64,000 bases of DNA from Streptomyces macrolidinus (GCF_023887685.1 NZ_JAMWMR010000004.1:1-64000); one strand, 5' to 3'. Numbered from the stretch's first letter, positions 49,604 through 59,662 are shown. Made by a program: numbers and translations. Notes: a model not told the origin generated them from the sequence alone.

Positions 49604-50523
49604 GCGCCGACCTCCGTACCGCCGCGCCGCCCCGCCCGGCCGCGACGCCCGTCACCGCCCCGAAGTCCCGCCCCCGCAAGGGCCGTTGGGGTGTGCACAT
49701 CTTCCTGATGGCCGTGTCCCTGGCGTTCCTCGCCCCGCTCCTGCTGGCGGTCTACGCCTCCCTGCGGCCCTACGAGGACACCGCGCAGTACGGCTACTTC
49801 TCCTGGCCCCACCATCTGTCCTTCGACTACTACCGCCGGGCCTACACCGAGTCCGGCATGGGCAAGTACTTCACGAACACCCTGCTGATCGCCGTCCCCG
49901 CCGTGCTCGTGACCCTGTTCCTCGCGTCCTTCGTGGCCTTCGCGGTCTCCCGGCTGAAGATGCGCGGCGGGCTGGTCCTGCTGCTGTTCTTCACGGCGGG
50001 CAACCTGCTGCCCCAGCAGGTCATCGTGACCCCGCTGTACGTGCTGTTCAACAGGGTCCCGCTGCCGTGGTGGATGTCCGACTCGTTGATGATGTACGAC
50101 TCCTACTGGGCCGTCATCGTCGTCAACATCGGGTTCCAACTGGGCTTCTGCGTCTTCGTCCTGGCCAGTTTCATGCGCACCCTCCCGCAGGAGATCACGG
50201 AGGCGGCGATCGTCGACGGCGCGGGTGTGTGGACCCGCTTCTGGCACATCACCCTGCCGCTGTGCCGCCCGGCCCTGGCAGCGCTCGCCACGCTCGAATT
50301 CGCCTGGATCTACAACGACTTCCTCTGGGCCCTGATCTTCATCTCCGACCCGGACAAGCTGCCGATCACGTCGTCGCTCAACAACCTCAGGGGCCAGTTC
50401 TTCACTGACTACAACCTGCTGGCCGCGGGTTCGATCCTGGTAGCCCTGCCGACGATCCTCGTCTTCCTGCTGCTGCAACGGCAGTTCATCGCGGGGCTCA
50501 CACTGGGGTCGACGAAGGGGTAG
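49600..50523 (+). CDS. Sugar ABC transporter permease 2 (MalG type)
   Basis: This 307-residue permease has six helices and the EAA motif EAAIVDGAGVWTRFWHITLP (about residue 205). It starts in an ATGA overlap with permease 1. The first 25 residues are Ala/Pro/Arg-rich and cytosolic. It is the last gene of the operon; after the stop the 17-bp sequence GACGAAGGGGTAGGGAG occurs twice with no obvious terminator. Confidence 0.94.
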   Translation: MSADLRTAAPPRPAATPVTAPKSRPRKGRWGVHIFLMAVSLAFLAPLLLAVYASLRPYEDTAQYGYFSWPHHLSFDYYRRAYTESGMGKYFTNTLLIAVPAVLVTLFLASFVAFAVSRLKMRGGLVLLLFFTAGNLLPQQVIVTPLYVLFNRVPLPWWMSDSLMMYDSYWAVIVVNIGFQLGFCVFVLASFMRTLPQEITEAAIVDGAGVWTRFWHITLPLCRPALAALATLEFAWIYNDFLWALIFISDPDKLPITSSLNNLRGQFFTDYNLLAAGSILVALPTILVFLLLQRQFIAGLTLGSTKG

Positions 50524-50632
50524 GGAGACGACGAAGGGATAGGGAGCGCCCAGGAGTCGGAGCGAGCCACACGATGGGGTGAGGCAGGGCGGCGCGAAGT
50601 GTCCGGGCGGGCCGTGATCCGTTACGCAAGTC

Positions 50633-51004
50633 ATGATCATTCCTCGTACAGCACAGCAGGCCACATCGATCCGCCGAGTCGCGGCAGCCCTCGCGGCAGC
50701 CGCGGCGATCGGCGGCCTCACCGCGGTCCCCGCCACCGCGACCGAGTCCCGCGCGTACGGCATGACCTCGTCCTTCGTCGCGTACGAAGGGACGAGCTTC
50801 TCGGGGCGGTCGGCCGACATCAACGGCTGCGGCCAGCACGCGATCCCCTTCCACGGCTCCTACAAGTGGATCCCGCGCGGCCAGGACGGCCGTATGCACA
50901 ACGCGGCCGACGGCCGTGACCCCGTCCACACGGTCCTTCGCAGCAACAGGGACGCGGAAATGTCCACCCCCTTCGGCTGGCAGTCCATCTACATCGTCTG
51001 CTGA
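50633..51004 (+). CDS. Small secreted protein, possible beta/gamma-crystallin or I36-inhibitor fold
   Basis: The 123 residues comprise a signal peptide (SIRRVAAALAAAAAIGGLTA, cleavage after ATA-TES) and a mature part of about 85 residues. FVAYEGTSFSGRSADINGCG is close to the crystallin-like FY..nF.G.s pattern, and the mature protein holds two cysteines (GCG and the final Cys) that can pair. Streptomyces metalloprotease inhibitors and killer-toxin-like proteins share this fold. Function is a guess from pattern. It stands alone. Confidence 0.75.
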   Translation: MIIPRTAQQATSIRRVAAALAAAAAIGGLTAVPATATESRAYGMTSSFVAYEGTSFSGRSADINGCGQHAIPFHGSYKWIPRGQDGRMHNAADGRDPVHTVLRSNRDAEMSTPFGWQSIYIVC

Positions 51005-51081
51005 CGCGCCGGTGCACTGAGCGACGGGGCTCCGGGTACGGCCTTCGGCCCGGCGGCCCCGGCCGCGCCGAACGGCGGGCG

Positions 51082-51828
51082 CTACTCGGATCTGCCGGAG
51101 AAGCCGTAGGACACCTCACGGCCGGGGACGGGCAGTCCCGTCGGCAGCAGGGGGCCGGGAAGGTCGGGTACGGCGACGGCGTCCCAGGCGACGGCGACGC
51201 CATCGACGAGGTGCGGCCCGAGGTCGACCGAGCTGACTTCGTCGCCGTTCGCATACGTGGTCAGGGTGAGCATGCCCATCCCGCCCTCGGACAGCGCGAG
51301 CCACTCGTCACAGGCCCAGCGGATCTCGTCGGCGTCACATGCGACCACGGTCGTGCTGTGCCGCACGGATCCGCTCCATCCCTCGTCCTCCAGCACGTAG
51401 TAGCTGTACGTCGACTCCGCGACGGGCTTGTCGCTCACGCCGAGGAGCATGGCCAACTCGGCCAGCCCGGCCTCCGCGTGAGCCGGGGCGCCGACCGTCC
51501 GTATCCGGGCATACAGCTCCTCCGCCTCGGCCTGCAGCCGTCTGAGCGTGCCCGGGTCCTGCCCGTGTTCCCCCATGAACTCGCGGAAGGAGATCTGCTC
51601 GGCCAGCCGTCCGGTCAGCAGGAACAGAGCCTGGACATCATCGGGACACGCCTCCACGGCGGCGCGCAGCCAGCGCTCCTCGGGCCAGGCCGGGTCGCCG
51701 TCGTCATCACCGGCACCGGGCTCCGGCGCCGTCAGGCACAGTAACTTCCCCAGTTCCAGAGCGGCTTGGGGATCGCCCGCCGTCGCCCTGTCGCGCAGCC
51801 GCGTGATCGACTCGTCCGTGATCGCCAT
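51082..51828 (-). CDS. Hypothetical protein with TPR/SEL1-like start
   Basis: This 248-residue cytosolic protein begins with ITRLRDRATAGDPQAALELG, which resembles one TPR or SEL1 repeat. A long helical region follows (EACPDDVQALFLLTGRLAEQ, RLQAEAEELYARIRT). The C-terminal half, STYSYYVLEDEGWSGSVRHS then TVVACDADEIRWACDEWLAL, is acidic. I do not recognise a named family. No signal peptide or membrane segment is seen. It is convergent with the small secreted protein gene and appears single. Confidence 0.75.
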   Translation of the reverse strand: MAITDESITRLRDRATAGDPQAALELGKLLCLTAPEPGAGDDDGDPAWPEERWLRAAVEACPDDVQALFLLTGRLAEQISFREFMGEHGQDPGTLRRLQAEAEELYARIRTVGAPAHAEAGLAELAMLLGVSDKPVAESTYSYYVLEDEGWSGSVRHSTTVVACDADEIRWACDEWLALSEGGMGMLTLTTYANGDEVSSVDLGPHLVDGVAVAWDAVAVPDLPGPLLPTGLPVPGREVSYGFSGRSE

Positions 51829-51923
51829 GCGGTGACGCTATACCCCGCTACTGACACGCCCGCGTCGGGCAGTCGAGGACGGGTGCGCGTGACCACCGGT
51901 GGCGTTTCGCAGTTGGGCTGGGC

Positions 51924-52118
51924 ATGAAGAAGCGCAGCATGCTCGCCATCGCCTCCCTCGCCGCCGGATTCGTCGTGGCCGCCGTCACCCCTTCGCACGC
52001 CGCCGACCACGAGACCTTCGGTGAGCTGAACGTCAAGGACGCCCTCAGCACCGTCGACCACACCGTCGACCAGGACGGCCTCGCCGGGGACGAGGGAGCC
52101 CTCGGACAGAACGGCTGA
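51924..52118 (+). CDS. Very small secreted peptide
   Basis: The 64 residues consist of a clean signal peptide (KKRSMLAIASLAAGFVVAAV, cleavage after SHA-AD) and an acidic mature peptide of about 37 residues (DHETFGELNVKDALSTVDHT and onward) without cysteines. Streptomyces encode many such unnamed small exported proteins. The ATG has no strong ribosome site, but coding signal and signal peptide agree. A perfect 15-bp terminator follows. Confidence 0.75.
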   Translation: MKKRSMLAIASLAAGFVVAAVTPSHAADHETFGELNVKDALSTVDHTVDQDGLAGDEGALGQNG

Positions 52119-52140
52119 CGGGCGGCAGCTTCGGACGGCG

Positions 52141-52172
52141 CGACGCCGGTGCCCCAGGGGGCACCGGCGTCG
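52141..52172 (+). terminator. Terminator with 15-bp perfect stem
   Basis: CGACGCCGGTGCCCC (52141-52155) pairs exactly with 52158-52172 around a two-base gap, 22 bp after the small secreted-peptide gene. The short loop means the top pairs will open. Confidence 0.85.
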
Positions 52173-52269
52173 TCGTGCGCGGGGCGGCGGACGCGCACTC
52201 ATCAGCAGCGGGTTTCCATGGCAGGGTGGAGTGGGCAAGCCCCAGGGGGCCAACAGAAGAGGGGGAACC

Positions 52270-53313
52270 GTGACCGTCGTCTGGATCAACGGTGCGTTCG
52301 GTGCGGGGAAGTCCACGACCGCACGCGAACTGGTCGAACTGATCCCGAACAGCGCACTTTTCGACCCCGAGGTCATCGGCGGAGCGCTCCCGCACCTGCT
52401 GCCGCCCAAACGCCTCGCCGAGGTCGGCGACTTCCAGGATCTGCCGATCTGGCGACGGCTCGTGATCGACACCGCCGCCGCGCTGCTCGCGGATCTCGGC
52501 GGTGTCCTCGTCGTGCCGATGACCCTGCTGCGCCAGGAGTACCGCGACGAGATCTTCGGTGGCCTCGCCTCCCGCCGTATCCCCGTACAGCATGTGCTCC
52601 TCGCCCCGGCTGAAACGATCCTGCGCGCGCGCATAGCCGGCCGGGAGGTCCCGTCGGACCTCCCCGACGGGGAGATGGGCACCCGCCAGTGGTCCTACGA
52701 CCACATCGAGCCCTATCGCACCGCCCTCGGCACCTGGCTCGCCGCCGACGCGCACCCCGTCGACACCAGCGCCCTCACCCCGTACGAGACCGCCCTGCGG
52801 ATCGCCGAGGCCGTCCGGACCGGCGACGCGCCCGTCTGCGACATCGTGCAGACCCCGGAGCCGACCGCCGAGACCCTCGCCGCCGGTGTGCTCCTCTTCG
52901 ACGAGCAGGACCGTGTGCTGCTGGTCGACCCCACCTACAAGGCCGGTTGGGAGTTCCCCGGCGGTGTCGTCGAACCCGGCGAGGCTCCGGCCCGCGCCGG
53001 TATGCGGGAGGTCACCGAGGAGACCGGCATCGTCCTCGACGAGGTCCCGCGGCTGCTCGTGGCGGACTGGGAGCCGCCCATACCGCCCGGCTACGGCGGA
53101 CTGCGGCTCCTCTTCGACGGAGGCAGGCTCGACAGCGCGGATGCGCACCGCCTGCTGCTGCCCGGACCCGAGCTGCGCGGCTGGCGGTTCGTCACCGAAG
53201 CGGAGGCGGCCGGTCTCCTTCCGCCCGTGCGCTACGAACGGCTCCGCTGGGCGCTGCGGGCCCGTGAACGCGGTGCGGCGCTCTATCTGGAGGCGGGCGT
53301 CCCGGTCGGCTGA
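52270..53313 (+). CDS. P-loop kinase/TmrB-like domain fused to a Nudix hydrolase
   Basis: The 347 residues have two enzymatic domains. Residues 1-175 are a P-loop NTPase: VWINGAFGAGKSTTARELVE (Walker A) and LLADLGGVLVVPMTLL, similar to the tunicamycin-resistance/adenylate-kinase-like group. Residues about 200-330 are a Nudix domain with a complete box: GGVVEPGEAPARAGMREVTE followed by ETGI. Nudix enzymes hydrolyse nucleoside diphosphates linked to another group. The fusion suggests phosphorylation and pyrophosphate clean-up of one metabolite or antibiotic. GTG 52270 follows AGAGGGGG. Confidence 0.88.
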   Translation: MTVVWINGAFGAGKSTTARELVELIPNSALFDPEVIGGALPHLLPPKRLAEVGDFQDLPIWRRLVIDTAAALLADLGGVLVVPMTLLRQEYRDEIFGGLASRRIPVQHVLLAPAETILRARIAGREVPSDLPDGEMGTRQWSYDHIEPYRTALGTWLAADAHPVDTSALTPYETALRIAEAVRTGDAPVCDIVQTPEPTAETLAAGVLLFDEQDRVLLVDPTYKAGWEFPGGVVEPGEAPARAGMREVTEETGIVLDEVPRLLVADWEPPIPPGYGGLRLLFDGGRLDSADAHRLLLPGPELRGWRFVTEAEAAGLLPPVRYERLRWALRARERGAALYLEAGVPVG

Positions 53314-53571
53314 TCCGCCCGGCGGCCATGACCCGCGTGAGGTCGACGGTGCCTCTGGCGTGACGGCGATGGGTCTGACGCGTGCGCCACCTGCTGGCTT
53401 TGCCTGGCGTGTGCGGTTCCGAGTCGAAAGCACGGCCGAATCGATGCTGTCCCGGTATCCATCGAGGCGTGGCGAAGGAACGCCACCGCCTTACCGTGAA
53501 GTGCAGCTCCTCTCTCTGGCGGCCGTGGAGCCGCCCTTACAAGCCGGATACATCATCGGCCAAGGAGGGAC

Positions 53572-55395
53572 ATGCGCGTGCACTCATCGGCCCTGACGAA
53601 GGGCCTCACGCTGGCTGCCGGGCTCACTCTGGTCCTGGCCGCCTGTAGCGGCGGCGGTGGTGGCGGCGGAAGCTCCCACAAGGGCGGCGCGGCCACCGGG
53701 CTGTCGTCCTGTGCCACCCAGGGCAAGGCCAACACCTGCAACGCCGCCGCCACCAAGACCGGCGGAACGTTCACCTACGTGCTGGAGAAGAACATCCAGC
53801 AATGGCTCGTCCAGGACTCCAACGGCAACAGCTTCGAGAACGGCGAGGCGATCAGCGTCGTCCTGCCCCAAGTGTTCGTCCCGCTACCGGACTTCAGTGT
53901 CGCGCTCAACACCGACCTGGTGACCTCGGCGACGCAGACGAGCACCAGCCCGCAGACCTTCGTCTACAAGATCAACCCGAAGGCGTCGTGGAACGACGGC
54001 ACACCGATCACCGCCGACGACTTCGTCTACTACTGGCGTACCAACAACGGCAAGGACTGCCCGCCGCCCCCGGCCAGTGACTCCACGCAGACCAAGGGCT
54101 GTCTGCCGCAGAGCACGGCCGGATACGACCGGATCAAGTCCGTCACCGGGTCCGACGGCGGCAAGACCGTCACCGTCGTGATGAACAAGCCCTTCGCCGA
54201 CTGGAAGCAGCTCTTCGGTGCGGGCTATCCGCTCTACCCGGCCCATGTCGCCGAGAAGCTCTCCGGCGCCAAGACCGGTGACGCCGCACATATGACGGCC
54301 GGTCAGATGGCCCAAGGCTGGCAGTACTTCCTGAAGACACCGCCCAGCAAGTACCCGACCGCCGGTCCGTACAAGATGCAGGACTGGACGGACAACGACC
54401 ACGCCACCTTCGTCCCCGACCCCAAGTGGTGGGGCGCGCACAAGCCGACCCTCCAGCGGCTCGTCTTCAAGGTGATCACGGACGCCACCCAGGAGCCGAC
54501 CGCGCTGCGCAACAACGAGGTGCAGGGGATCTATCCGCAGCCCGAGGTGGACCTGGTCAACCAGATCAAGGCCATCCCGGACGTCACCTACACCATCGGC
54601 GCCGGGCTGACCTGGGAGCACTTCGACCTCAACCTGCACAACCCGGTGATCGGCAAGCACCTGGCGCTGCGCAAGGCGATGTTCACGGCCATCAGCGTCA
54701 AGGACATCATGGCCAAGACGGTCGGCCAGTTCGATCCGAACGTGAAGCCGCTCGGCAGCCACAACTACGTGCCCGTACAGTCGGGTTACCAGGACGTCGT
54801 CACCGGTACCGGACAGGGCTCGGGTGATGTCGCCAAGGCCAAGCAGTACTTGACCGACGCCAAGTTCACCGGCATCGGCACGGCGCTGAAGACCCCGGAC
54901 GGCAGGACCGTCGGCCCCTTCAACTGCCGTTACACGACGGGCAACCAGATCCGGCAGAGCGAGTGCCAGATCCTGCAGAGCGCCCTCGCGTCCCTCGGTA
55001 TCAAGGTCACCATCAAGCCGATCGGCGCCGCCGACCTCGGCACGGTCCTCACCGGGCACCAGTACGACATCATCGTCTTCGCCTGGGTCGGCTCCCCCTT
55101 CCCGAGCGCCAACGCGCAGCAGAACTGGGTCACCGGAGGCGGTGGCAACTACGGCGGCTACAGCAACAAGGAGGTCGACAAGCTCATCAACCAGGCGGTC
55201 GGTGAGGTCGACCCCGGCAAGGCGGCGAGCCTCCTCAACCAGTCGGACGCGCTCATGGTGAAGGACGCCTATGTTCTGCCGCTGTACCAGAAGCCGACGA
55301 TCCTCGCGGTGCAGACACGGTGGGTGAACATGCGGGACAACGCCACCAACGTGGGCCCGCCGTACAACGTCGCCGAGTGGGGCCTGAAGAAGTAA
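53572..55395 (+). CDS. Oligopeptide ABC transporter substrate-binding lipoprotein (family 5)
   Basis: This 607-residue DppA/OppA-type protein has a lipoprotein signal LTLAAGLTLVLAAC (Cys about 25) followed by a glycine/serine linker. Family 5 features are INPKASWNDGTPITADDFVY (about 128-147), PTAGPYKMQDWTDNDHATFV, and NEVQGIYPQPEVDLVNQIKA. Extra cysteine-bearing insertions (KDCPPPPASDSTQTKGCLP) are seen. AAGGAGGGAC gives a strong ribosome site. It heads a five-gene importer operon. The 258-bp region before it holds no gene or clear promoter that I can see. Confidence 0.94.
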   Translation: MRVHSSALTKGLTLAAGLTLVLAACSGGGGGGGSSHKGGAATGLSSCATQGKANTCNAAATKTGGTFTYVLEKNIQQWLVQDSNGNSFENGEAISVVLPQVFVPLPDFSVALNTDLVTSATQTSTSPQTFVYKINPKASWNDGTPITADDFVYYWRTNNGKDCPPPPASDSTQTKGCLPQSTAGYDRIKSVTGSDGGKTVTVVMNKPFADWKQLFGAGYPLYPAHVAEKLSGAKTGDAAHMTAGQMAQGWQYFLKTPPSKYPTAGPYKMQDWTDNDHATFVPDPKWWGAHKPTLQRLVFKVITDATQEPTALRNNEVQGIYPQPEVDLVNQIKAIPDVTYTIGAGLTWEHFDLNLHNPVIGKHLALRKAMFTAISVKDIMAKTVGQFDPNVKPLGSHNYVPVQSGYQDVVTGTGQGSGDVAKAKQYLTDAKFTGIGTALKTPDGRTVGPFNCRYTTGNQIRQSECQILQSALASLGIKVTIKPIGAADLGTVLTGHQYDIIVFAWVGSPFPSANAQQNWVTGGGGNYGGYSNKEVDKLINQAVGEVDPGKAASLLNQSDALMVKDAYVLPLYQKPTILAVQTRWVNMRDNATNVGPPYNVAEWGLKK

Positions 55396-55542
55396 CGGAC
55401 CCGGATCGGTCCACGCCCAGGCGCGGGTGTCCGGCCCCGGCAGCCCCGGGGCCGGGCCCCGCCCCAACGGACCTCCTCCCACCGGCACTTCGAGGGAAGA
55501 CGTCCGGGAACTCCCCAGAGAAGCTCTTCGAGAGAAGACCGC

Positions 55543-56529
55543 ATGCTCGCCTACACCGTGCGCCGCCTCCTCGTCTCCATTCCCGTCCTGATCGTCTCGA
55601 CGTTCGTGGTGTTCCTGGTGGTCGTCAACGCCGGCGACCCCGTGGCCAACTTCGCCGTCTCACGGCAACCCGCCCCGAGCAAGCCCGCCGTGGCCGCGTT
55701 CGCGCGACACATCCACGCCGACCAGCCGGTCGCGGAACGCTACTGGAACTGGATCACCGGAGTCCTGCACGGCGACTTCGGCCCCTCCGTCCAACCCAAC
55801 CTCGACATCGGGCACGACCTGTTCACCCGGTTCCGGGTGACCCTCACCCTGGTCGCCGCCGCGATGGTCCTCGCCCTGCTGATGGCCGTGCTCTTCGGGG
55901 TGTTCAGCGCGCTGCGCCAGTACTCCGTCGCCGACTACGTCATCACCTTCCTCGGCTTCCTGTTCCTCGCCATGCCCGTGTTCTGGTTCGCCGTGCTGCT
56001 CAAACAGGCCGGTATCCGGTTCAACCAGCAGACCGGCAGCCAGTTCCTCGGCACGATCGGTGAGAAGTCGCCCTACCTCGAAGTCGACACCACCTGGAAC
56101 CAGTTCACCGACCGCATCGGCCATCTCACCCTGGCCACCATCACCCTGGCCCTGGTCTCCTTCGCCTCCTGGACCCGCTACACCCGGGCCTCCATGCTGG
56201 AGGTCCTGGACAGCGACTATGTGCGCCTGGCCCGCGCCAAGGGGCTGCGCCGGGGCAAGGTCATGACCCGGCACGCCCTGCGCACCGCCCTCATCCCGCT
56301 CACCACCGTCGTCTCCCTCGACATCGGGATCATCCTCGGCGGGGCCGTGGTCACCGAGACGATCTTCCAGTGGCACGGCATGGGCGAGATGCTCGTCCAG
56401 GCGGCGACCTCCATCGACGTCTACCGGACCATGGCCTGGCTGCTGCTGTCCGCCGTGATCGTCATCGGGCTCAACCTCATCGCCGATCTTCTCTACGCCG
56501 TACTCGACCCGAGGATCCGCTATGACTGA
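55543..56529 (+). CDS. Oligopeptide ABC transporter permease (DppB type)
   Basis: This 328-residue permease has six membrane helices. The N-terminal YTVRRLLVSIPVLIVSTFVV is characteristic of DppB/OppB. The TM-domain motif RAKGLRRGKVMTRHALRTAL contains the ATPase-coupling loop. A large extracytoplasmic insertion lies at about residues 150-190. It is 147 bp after the binding-protein gene, the one larger gap in the operon, which might hold an internal processing site. The last 8 bp overlap the next gene. Confidence 0.94.
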   Translation: MLAYTVRRLLVSIPVLIVSTFVVFLVVVNAGDPVANFAVSRQPAPSKPAVAAFARHIHADQPVAERYWNWITGVLHGDFGPSVQPNLDIGHDLFTRFRVTLTLVAAAMVLALLMAVLFGVFSALRQYSVADYVITFLGFLFLAMPVFWFAVLLKQAGIRFNQQTGSQFLGTIGEKSPYLEVDTTWNQFTDRIGHLTLATITLALVSFASWTRYTRASMLEVLDSDYVRLARAKGLRRGKVMTRHALRTALIPLTTVVSLDIGIILGGAVVTETIFQWHGMGEMLVQAATSIDVYRTMAWLLLSAVIVIGLNLIADLLYAVLDPRIRYD

Positions 56530-57442
56530 TCTCAAGGCCCCCGGCTCCCCGGGCACCGAAGTGCCGCGCGCCGACCATGAGTTCACGGTGAAGCAGCGCA
56601 GCCAGACCCAGTTGATCCTGCGCCGCTTCCTGCGCCACCGGGCCGCGATGATCAGCCTGGTCGTCTTCCTGCTGATCCTGCTGTGGGCGTTCCTCGGCCC
56701 GCATCTGTGGCACTACTCGTACCAGAAGTACACCCCGGACAATTCCCAACCACCCTCGGCCAAGCACCCGTTCGGCACCAACGCCGCCGGATACGACGCC
56801 TACGCCCAGGTCATGCGCGGCACCCAGACCTCGCTCAAGATCGCCCTCCTGACCGCCCTCGGGTCGACCCTGCTCGGCGCGGTGTGGGGTGCGATCGCGG
56901 GCTTCTACCGGGGCGTGGTCGACGCGGTCATGATGCGTGTCACGGATCTCGTCCTGACCCTGCCGCTGTTCGCGATCGCCCTGGTCATCTCCTCGCGCAC
57001 GGGCGGCGACTGGTACTGGATCGCGATCGTCATCGCGGGCCTGACCTGGGCGTACGTGTCCCGTGTCGTACGCTCCACGGTGCTGTCGCTACGGGAGAAG
57101 GAGTTCGTGGAGGCGGCACGGGCGCTCGGCGCCTCCGACGCGCGCATCATCTTCCGGCATCTGCTGCCGAACACACTCGGCCCGATCATCGTGAACGCCA
57201 CCGTGCTGGTGGCCACCGCCATCCTCACGGAGACCGCGCTGTCCTTCCTCGGCTTCGGCGTCCAACCGCCCGACACCTCCCTGGGGTTGCTCGTCTCCCA
57301 GGCCCAGACGGCGGTCGACACCCGGCCCTGGCTCTTCTACATCCCCGGCGCCTTCATCATCGCGATCGCCCTGACCATCAACTTCATCGGTGACGGGCTG
57401 CGCGACGCCTTCGACCCCCGGCAGCAAAGGGTGCGACAGTGA
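56522..57442 (+). CDS. Oligopeptide ABC transporter permease (DppC type)
   Basis: This 306-residue permease has a cytosolic start of about 35 residues (DHEFTVKQRSQTQLILRRFL), the family's N-terminal helix MISLVVFLLILLWAFLGPHL, and the HPFGTNAAGYDAYAQVMRGT block typical of DppC (HxFGTDxxGRD variant). The coupling loop is FVEAARALGASDARIIFRHL. It overlaps both neighbours and is translated with them. Confidence 0.94.
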   Translation: MTDLKAPGSPGTEVPRADHEFTVKQRSQTQLILRRFLRHRAAMISLVVFLLILLWAFLGPHLWHYSYQKYTPDNSQPPSAKHPFGTNAAGYDAYAQVMRGTQTSLKIALLTALGSTLLGAVWGAIAGFYRGVVDAVMMRVTDLVLTLPLFAIALVISSRTGGDWYWIAIVIAGLTWAYVSRVVRSTVLSLREKEFVEAARALGASDARIIFRHLLPNTLGPIIVNATVLVATAILTETALSFLGFGVQPPDTSLGLLVSQAQTAVDTRPWLFYIPGAFIIAIALTINFIGDGLRDAFDPRQQRVRQ

Positions 57443-58560
57443 CGACCACGAGCAGTGAGGGCGTCCGGGCGGGCGCCGCCACCGACGCCGTTCTCGAAGT
57501 CGACGGCCTCGGCGTGGAGTTCCCCACGGAGGACGGGATCGTACGGGCCGTACGCGGGGTCGGCTACCGCCTCGGCCCCGGCGACTCGCTCGGCATCGTC
57601 GGCGAGTCCGGGTCCGGGAAGTCCGTCACCGCCACGGCCGTGATGGGGCTGCTCCCGGCCACCGCGAAGGTACGCGGCTCGGTGCGGTTCGAGGGCACCG
57701 AACTGCTCGGCCTGTCCGACGCACGGCTGTCGGACATCCGCGGCAAGGGCATCGCGATGATCTTTCAGGACCCGATGACCTCCCTCAACCCCGTCTACAC
57801 CGTGGGCTACCAGATCGCCGAGACCCTCCAGCGACACCACCCGGACATGAAGACCAGGGAGGCCCGGGTACGCGCGGTCGACCTCCTCGGCACGGTCGGT
57901 ATCCCCGGACCCGAGCGCCGCGTCGACAGCTATCCGCACGAACTGTCCGGCGGTATGCGCCAACGGGTCGTCATCGCCATCGCGATGGCCAACGACCCGG
58001 ACGTGATCATCGCCGACGAACCGACCACCGCGCTCGATGTGACCGTACAGGCGCAGATCCTGGACGCGTTGGAGACCGCGCGCGCCGAGACCGGAGCGGC
58101 CCTGGTCCTCATCACCCACGATCTCGGGGTGGTGGCCGGACACACCGACCGCGTCGCGGTGATGTACGCGGGCCGGATCGTGGAGACGGGCTCGGTCGAG
58201 GACATCTTCTATGCCCCGCGCATGCCCTACACCCTCGGCCTGCTCGGCTCGCTGCCCCGGCTGGACCGAGAGGAGGAACGACTCACTCCCATCAGCGGAT
58301 CGCCGCCGTCACTGCTGAACCTGCCACCGGGCTGCCCCTTCGCACCCCGCTGCCCGATGCGCCGGGACGTCTGCGACCGCGACGAGCCGCCACTGCGTCC
58401 GGCCGGGCGCGACGGCCATCTCAGCGCCTGCCACTTCGCCGAGGACCTCGTCGGCACCGGAGCCGAGCAGGTCTTCGACGCGGTCGGCGCCGACTCCGAG
58501 GCCCTGGCCCGCTTCGCCGACGCGACATCCACCGGCAACCGCGAGGAGGATTCCGTATGA
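57439..58560 (+). CDS. Oligopeptide ABC transporter ATPase (DppD type)
   Basis: The 373-residue ATPase has Walker [13 protein letters not shown]-loop [12 protein letters not shown], signature LSGGMRQRV, Walker [14 protein letters not shown] and H-loop LITHDLG. The C-terminal oligopeptide-transporter extension with cysteines ([20 protein letters not shown]) probably carries the iron-sulphur cluster seen in some Dpp ATPases; this is inference. GTG 57439 overlaps the permease stop. It acts with the next ATPase as a heterodimer. Confidence 0.95.
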   Translation: MTTTSSEGVRAGAATDAVLEVDGLGVEFPTEDGIVRAVRGVGYRLGPGDSLGIVGESGSGKSVTATAVMGLLPATAKVRGSVRFEGTELLGLSDARLSDIRGKGIAMIFQDPMTSLNPVYTVGYQIAETLQRHHPDMKTREARVRAVDLLGTVGIPGPERRVDSYPHELSGGMRQRVVIAIAMANDPDVIIADEPTTALDVTVQAQILDALETARAETGAALVLITHDLGVVAGHTDRVAVMYAGRIVETGSVEDIFYAPRMPYTLGLLGSLPRLDREEERLTPISGSPPSLLNLPPGCPFAPRCPMRRDVCDRDEPPLRPAGRDGHLSACHFAEDLVGTGAEQVFDAVGADSEALARFADATSTGNREEDSV

Positions 58561-59630
58561 GCGCGCCCGCGCGGACAGCAGCCACCGCGCTGCCCCCGCT
58601 TCCCGGCCACGGCGGCACCGGCGAACCCGTCCTCCAAGTCCGCGACCTCGTCAAGCACTTCCCGGTCATGTCCCGCGGTGTCGTCCGCCGACGCGTGGGT
58701 GACGTCCACGCGGTCTGCGGGGTCTCCTTCGACCTGTTCGCGAACGAGACCCTCGGCCTGGTGGGGGAGTCGGGCTCCGGCAAGACGACGACCGCGCGCA
58801 CCGTACTGGGGCTTGAGCAGGCGACCTCGGGTCAAGTCCGCTACGGCGGCCAGGAGTTGACCGAGCTGAGCCGTCGCCGAATGCGCCCGCTGCGCCGAGA
58901 GCTGCAGATCGTCTTCCAGGACCCCTACGCCTCCCTGGACCCGCGGATCACCGTGCACGAGATCGTCGCCGAGCCCCTGCGTATCCACGGCCGCTACGGC
59001 CCAGGCGCCCGCGACGAAGTACGCGAACTGCTGCGCCTGGTCGGCCTCAACCCCGAGCACGGCAACCGCTTCGCGCACGAGTTCTCCGGCGGCCAACGCC
59101 AACGCATCGGCATCGCACGGGCGTTGGCCCTGCACCCCAAGGTGATCGTGCTGGACGAACCGGTGTCGGCGCTGGACGTGTCGATCCAGGCGGGCGTCCT
59201 CAACCTGCTCATGGACCTGCAGAGCGAACTCGGCCTGTCCTTCCTCTTCGTGGCCCACGACCTGTCCGTGATGCGCCATGTGGCCGGCCGGGTCGCCGTC
59301 ATGTACCTGGGTCGCCTGGTGGAGATCTCCCCCGCACGCGAACTGTTCGCCCGCCCCGCGCACCCCTACACCCAGGCCCTCGTCTCCGCGATCCCCCTGC
59401 CCGACCCGCGCAAGGAACGGGCCCGGAAGCGGATCACCGTCCACGGCGACGTACCGAGCCCCGTCGACCCGCCGAGCGGCTGCCGCTTCCGCACCCGCTG
59501 CCCCAAGTTCGCCCACGGACTGACCGACCCCGAACGCACCGCCTGCGTCGAACAGACCCCGGAACTCATCGACCGGGGCAGCGGCAACCCGGTCGCCTGC
59601 CACTACGCGGAGACGGTGCGCCTGCTGTAG
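58557..59630 (+). CDS. Oligopeptide ABC transporter ATPase (DppF type)
   Basis: The 357-residue ATPase has Walker [13 protein letters not shown]-loop [12 protein letters not shown], signature FSGGQRQRI, Walker [14 protein letters not shown] and H-loop VAHDLSV. The C-terminal [17 protein letters not shown] again holds cysteines as in DppD. Its ATG overlaps the DppD stop. It is the last gene of the importer; no terminator hairpin is obvious before the convergent hydrolase. Confidence 0.95.
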   Translation: MSAPARTAATALPPLPGHGGTGEPVLQVRDLVKHFPVMSRGVVRRRVGDVHAVCGVSFDLFANETLGLVGESGSGKTTTARTVLGLEQATSGQVRYGGQELTELSRRRMRPLRRELQIVFQDPYASLDPRITVHEIVAEPLRIHGRYGPGARDEVRELLRLVGLNPEHGNRFAHEFSGGQRQRIGIARALALHPKVIVLDEPVSALDVSIQAGVLNLLMDLQSELGLSFLFVAHDLSVMRHVAGRVAVMYLGRLVEISPARELFARPAHPYTQALVSAIPLPDPRKERARKRITVHGDVPSPVDPPSGCRFRTRCPKFAHGLTDPERTACVEQTPELIDRGSGNPVACHYAETVRLL

Positions 59631-59662
59631 ACCTCCTGACGCATACGAGTCGAGGGCCCGGC

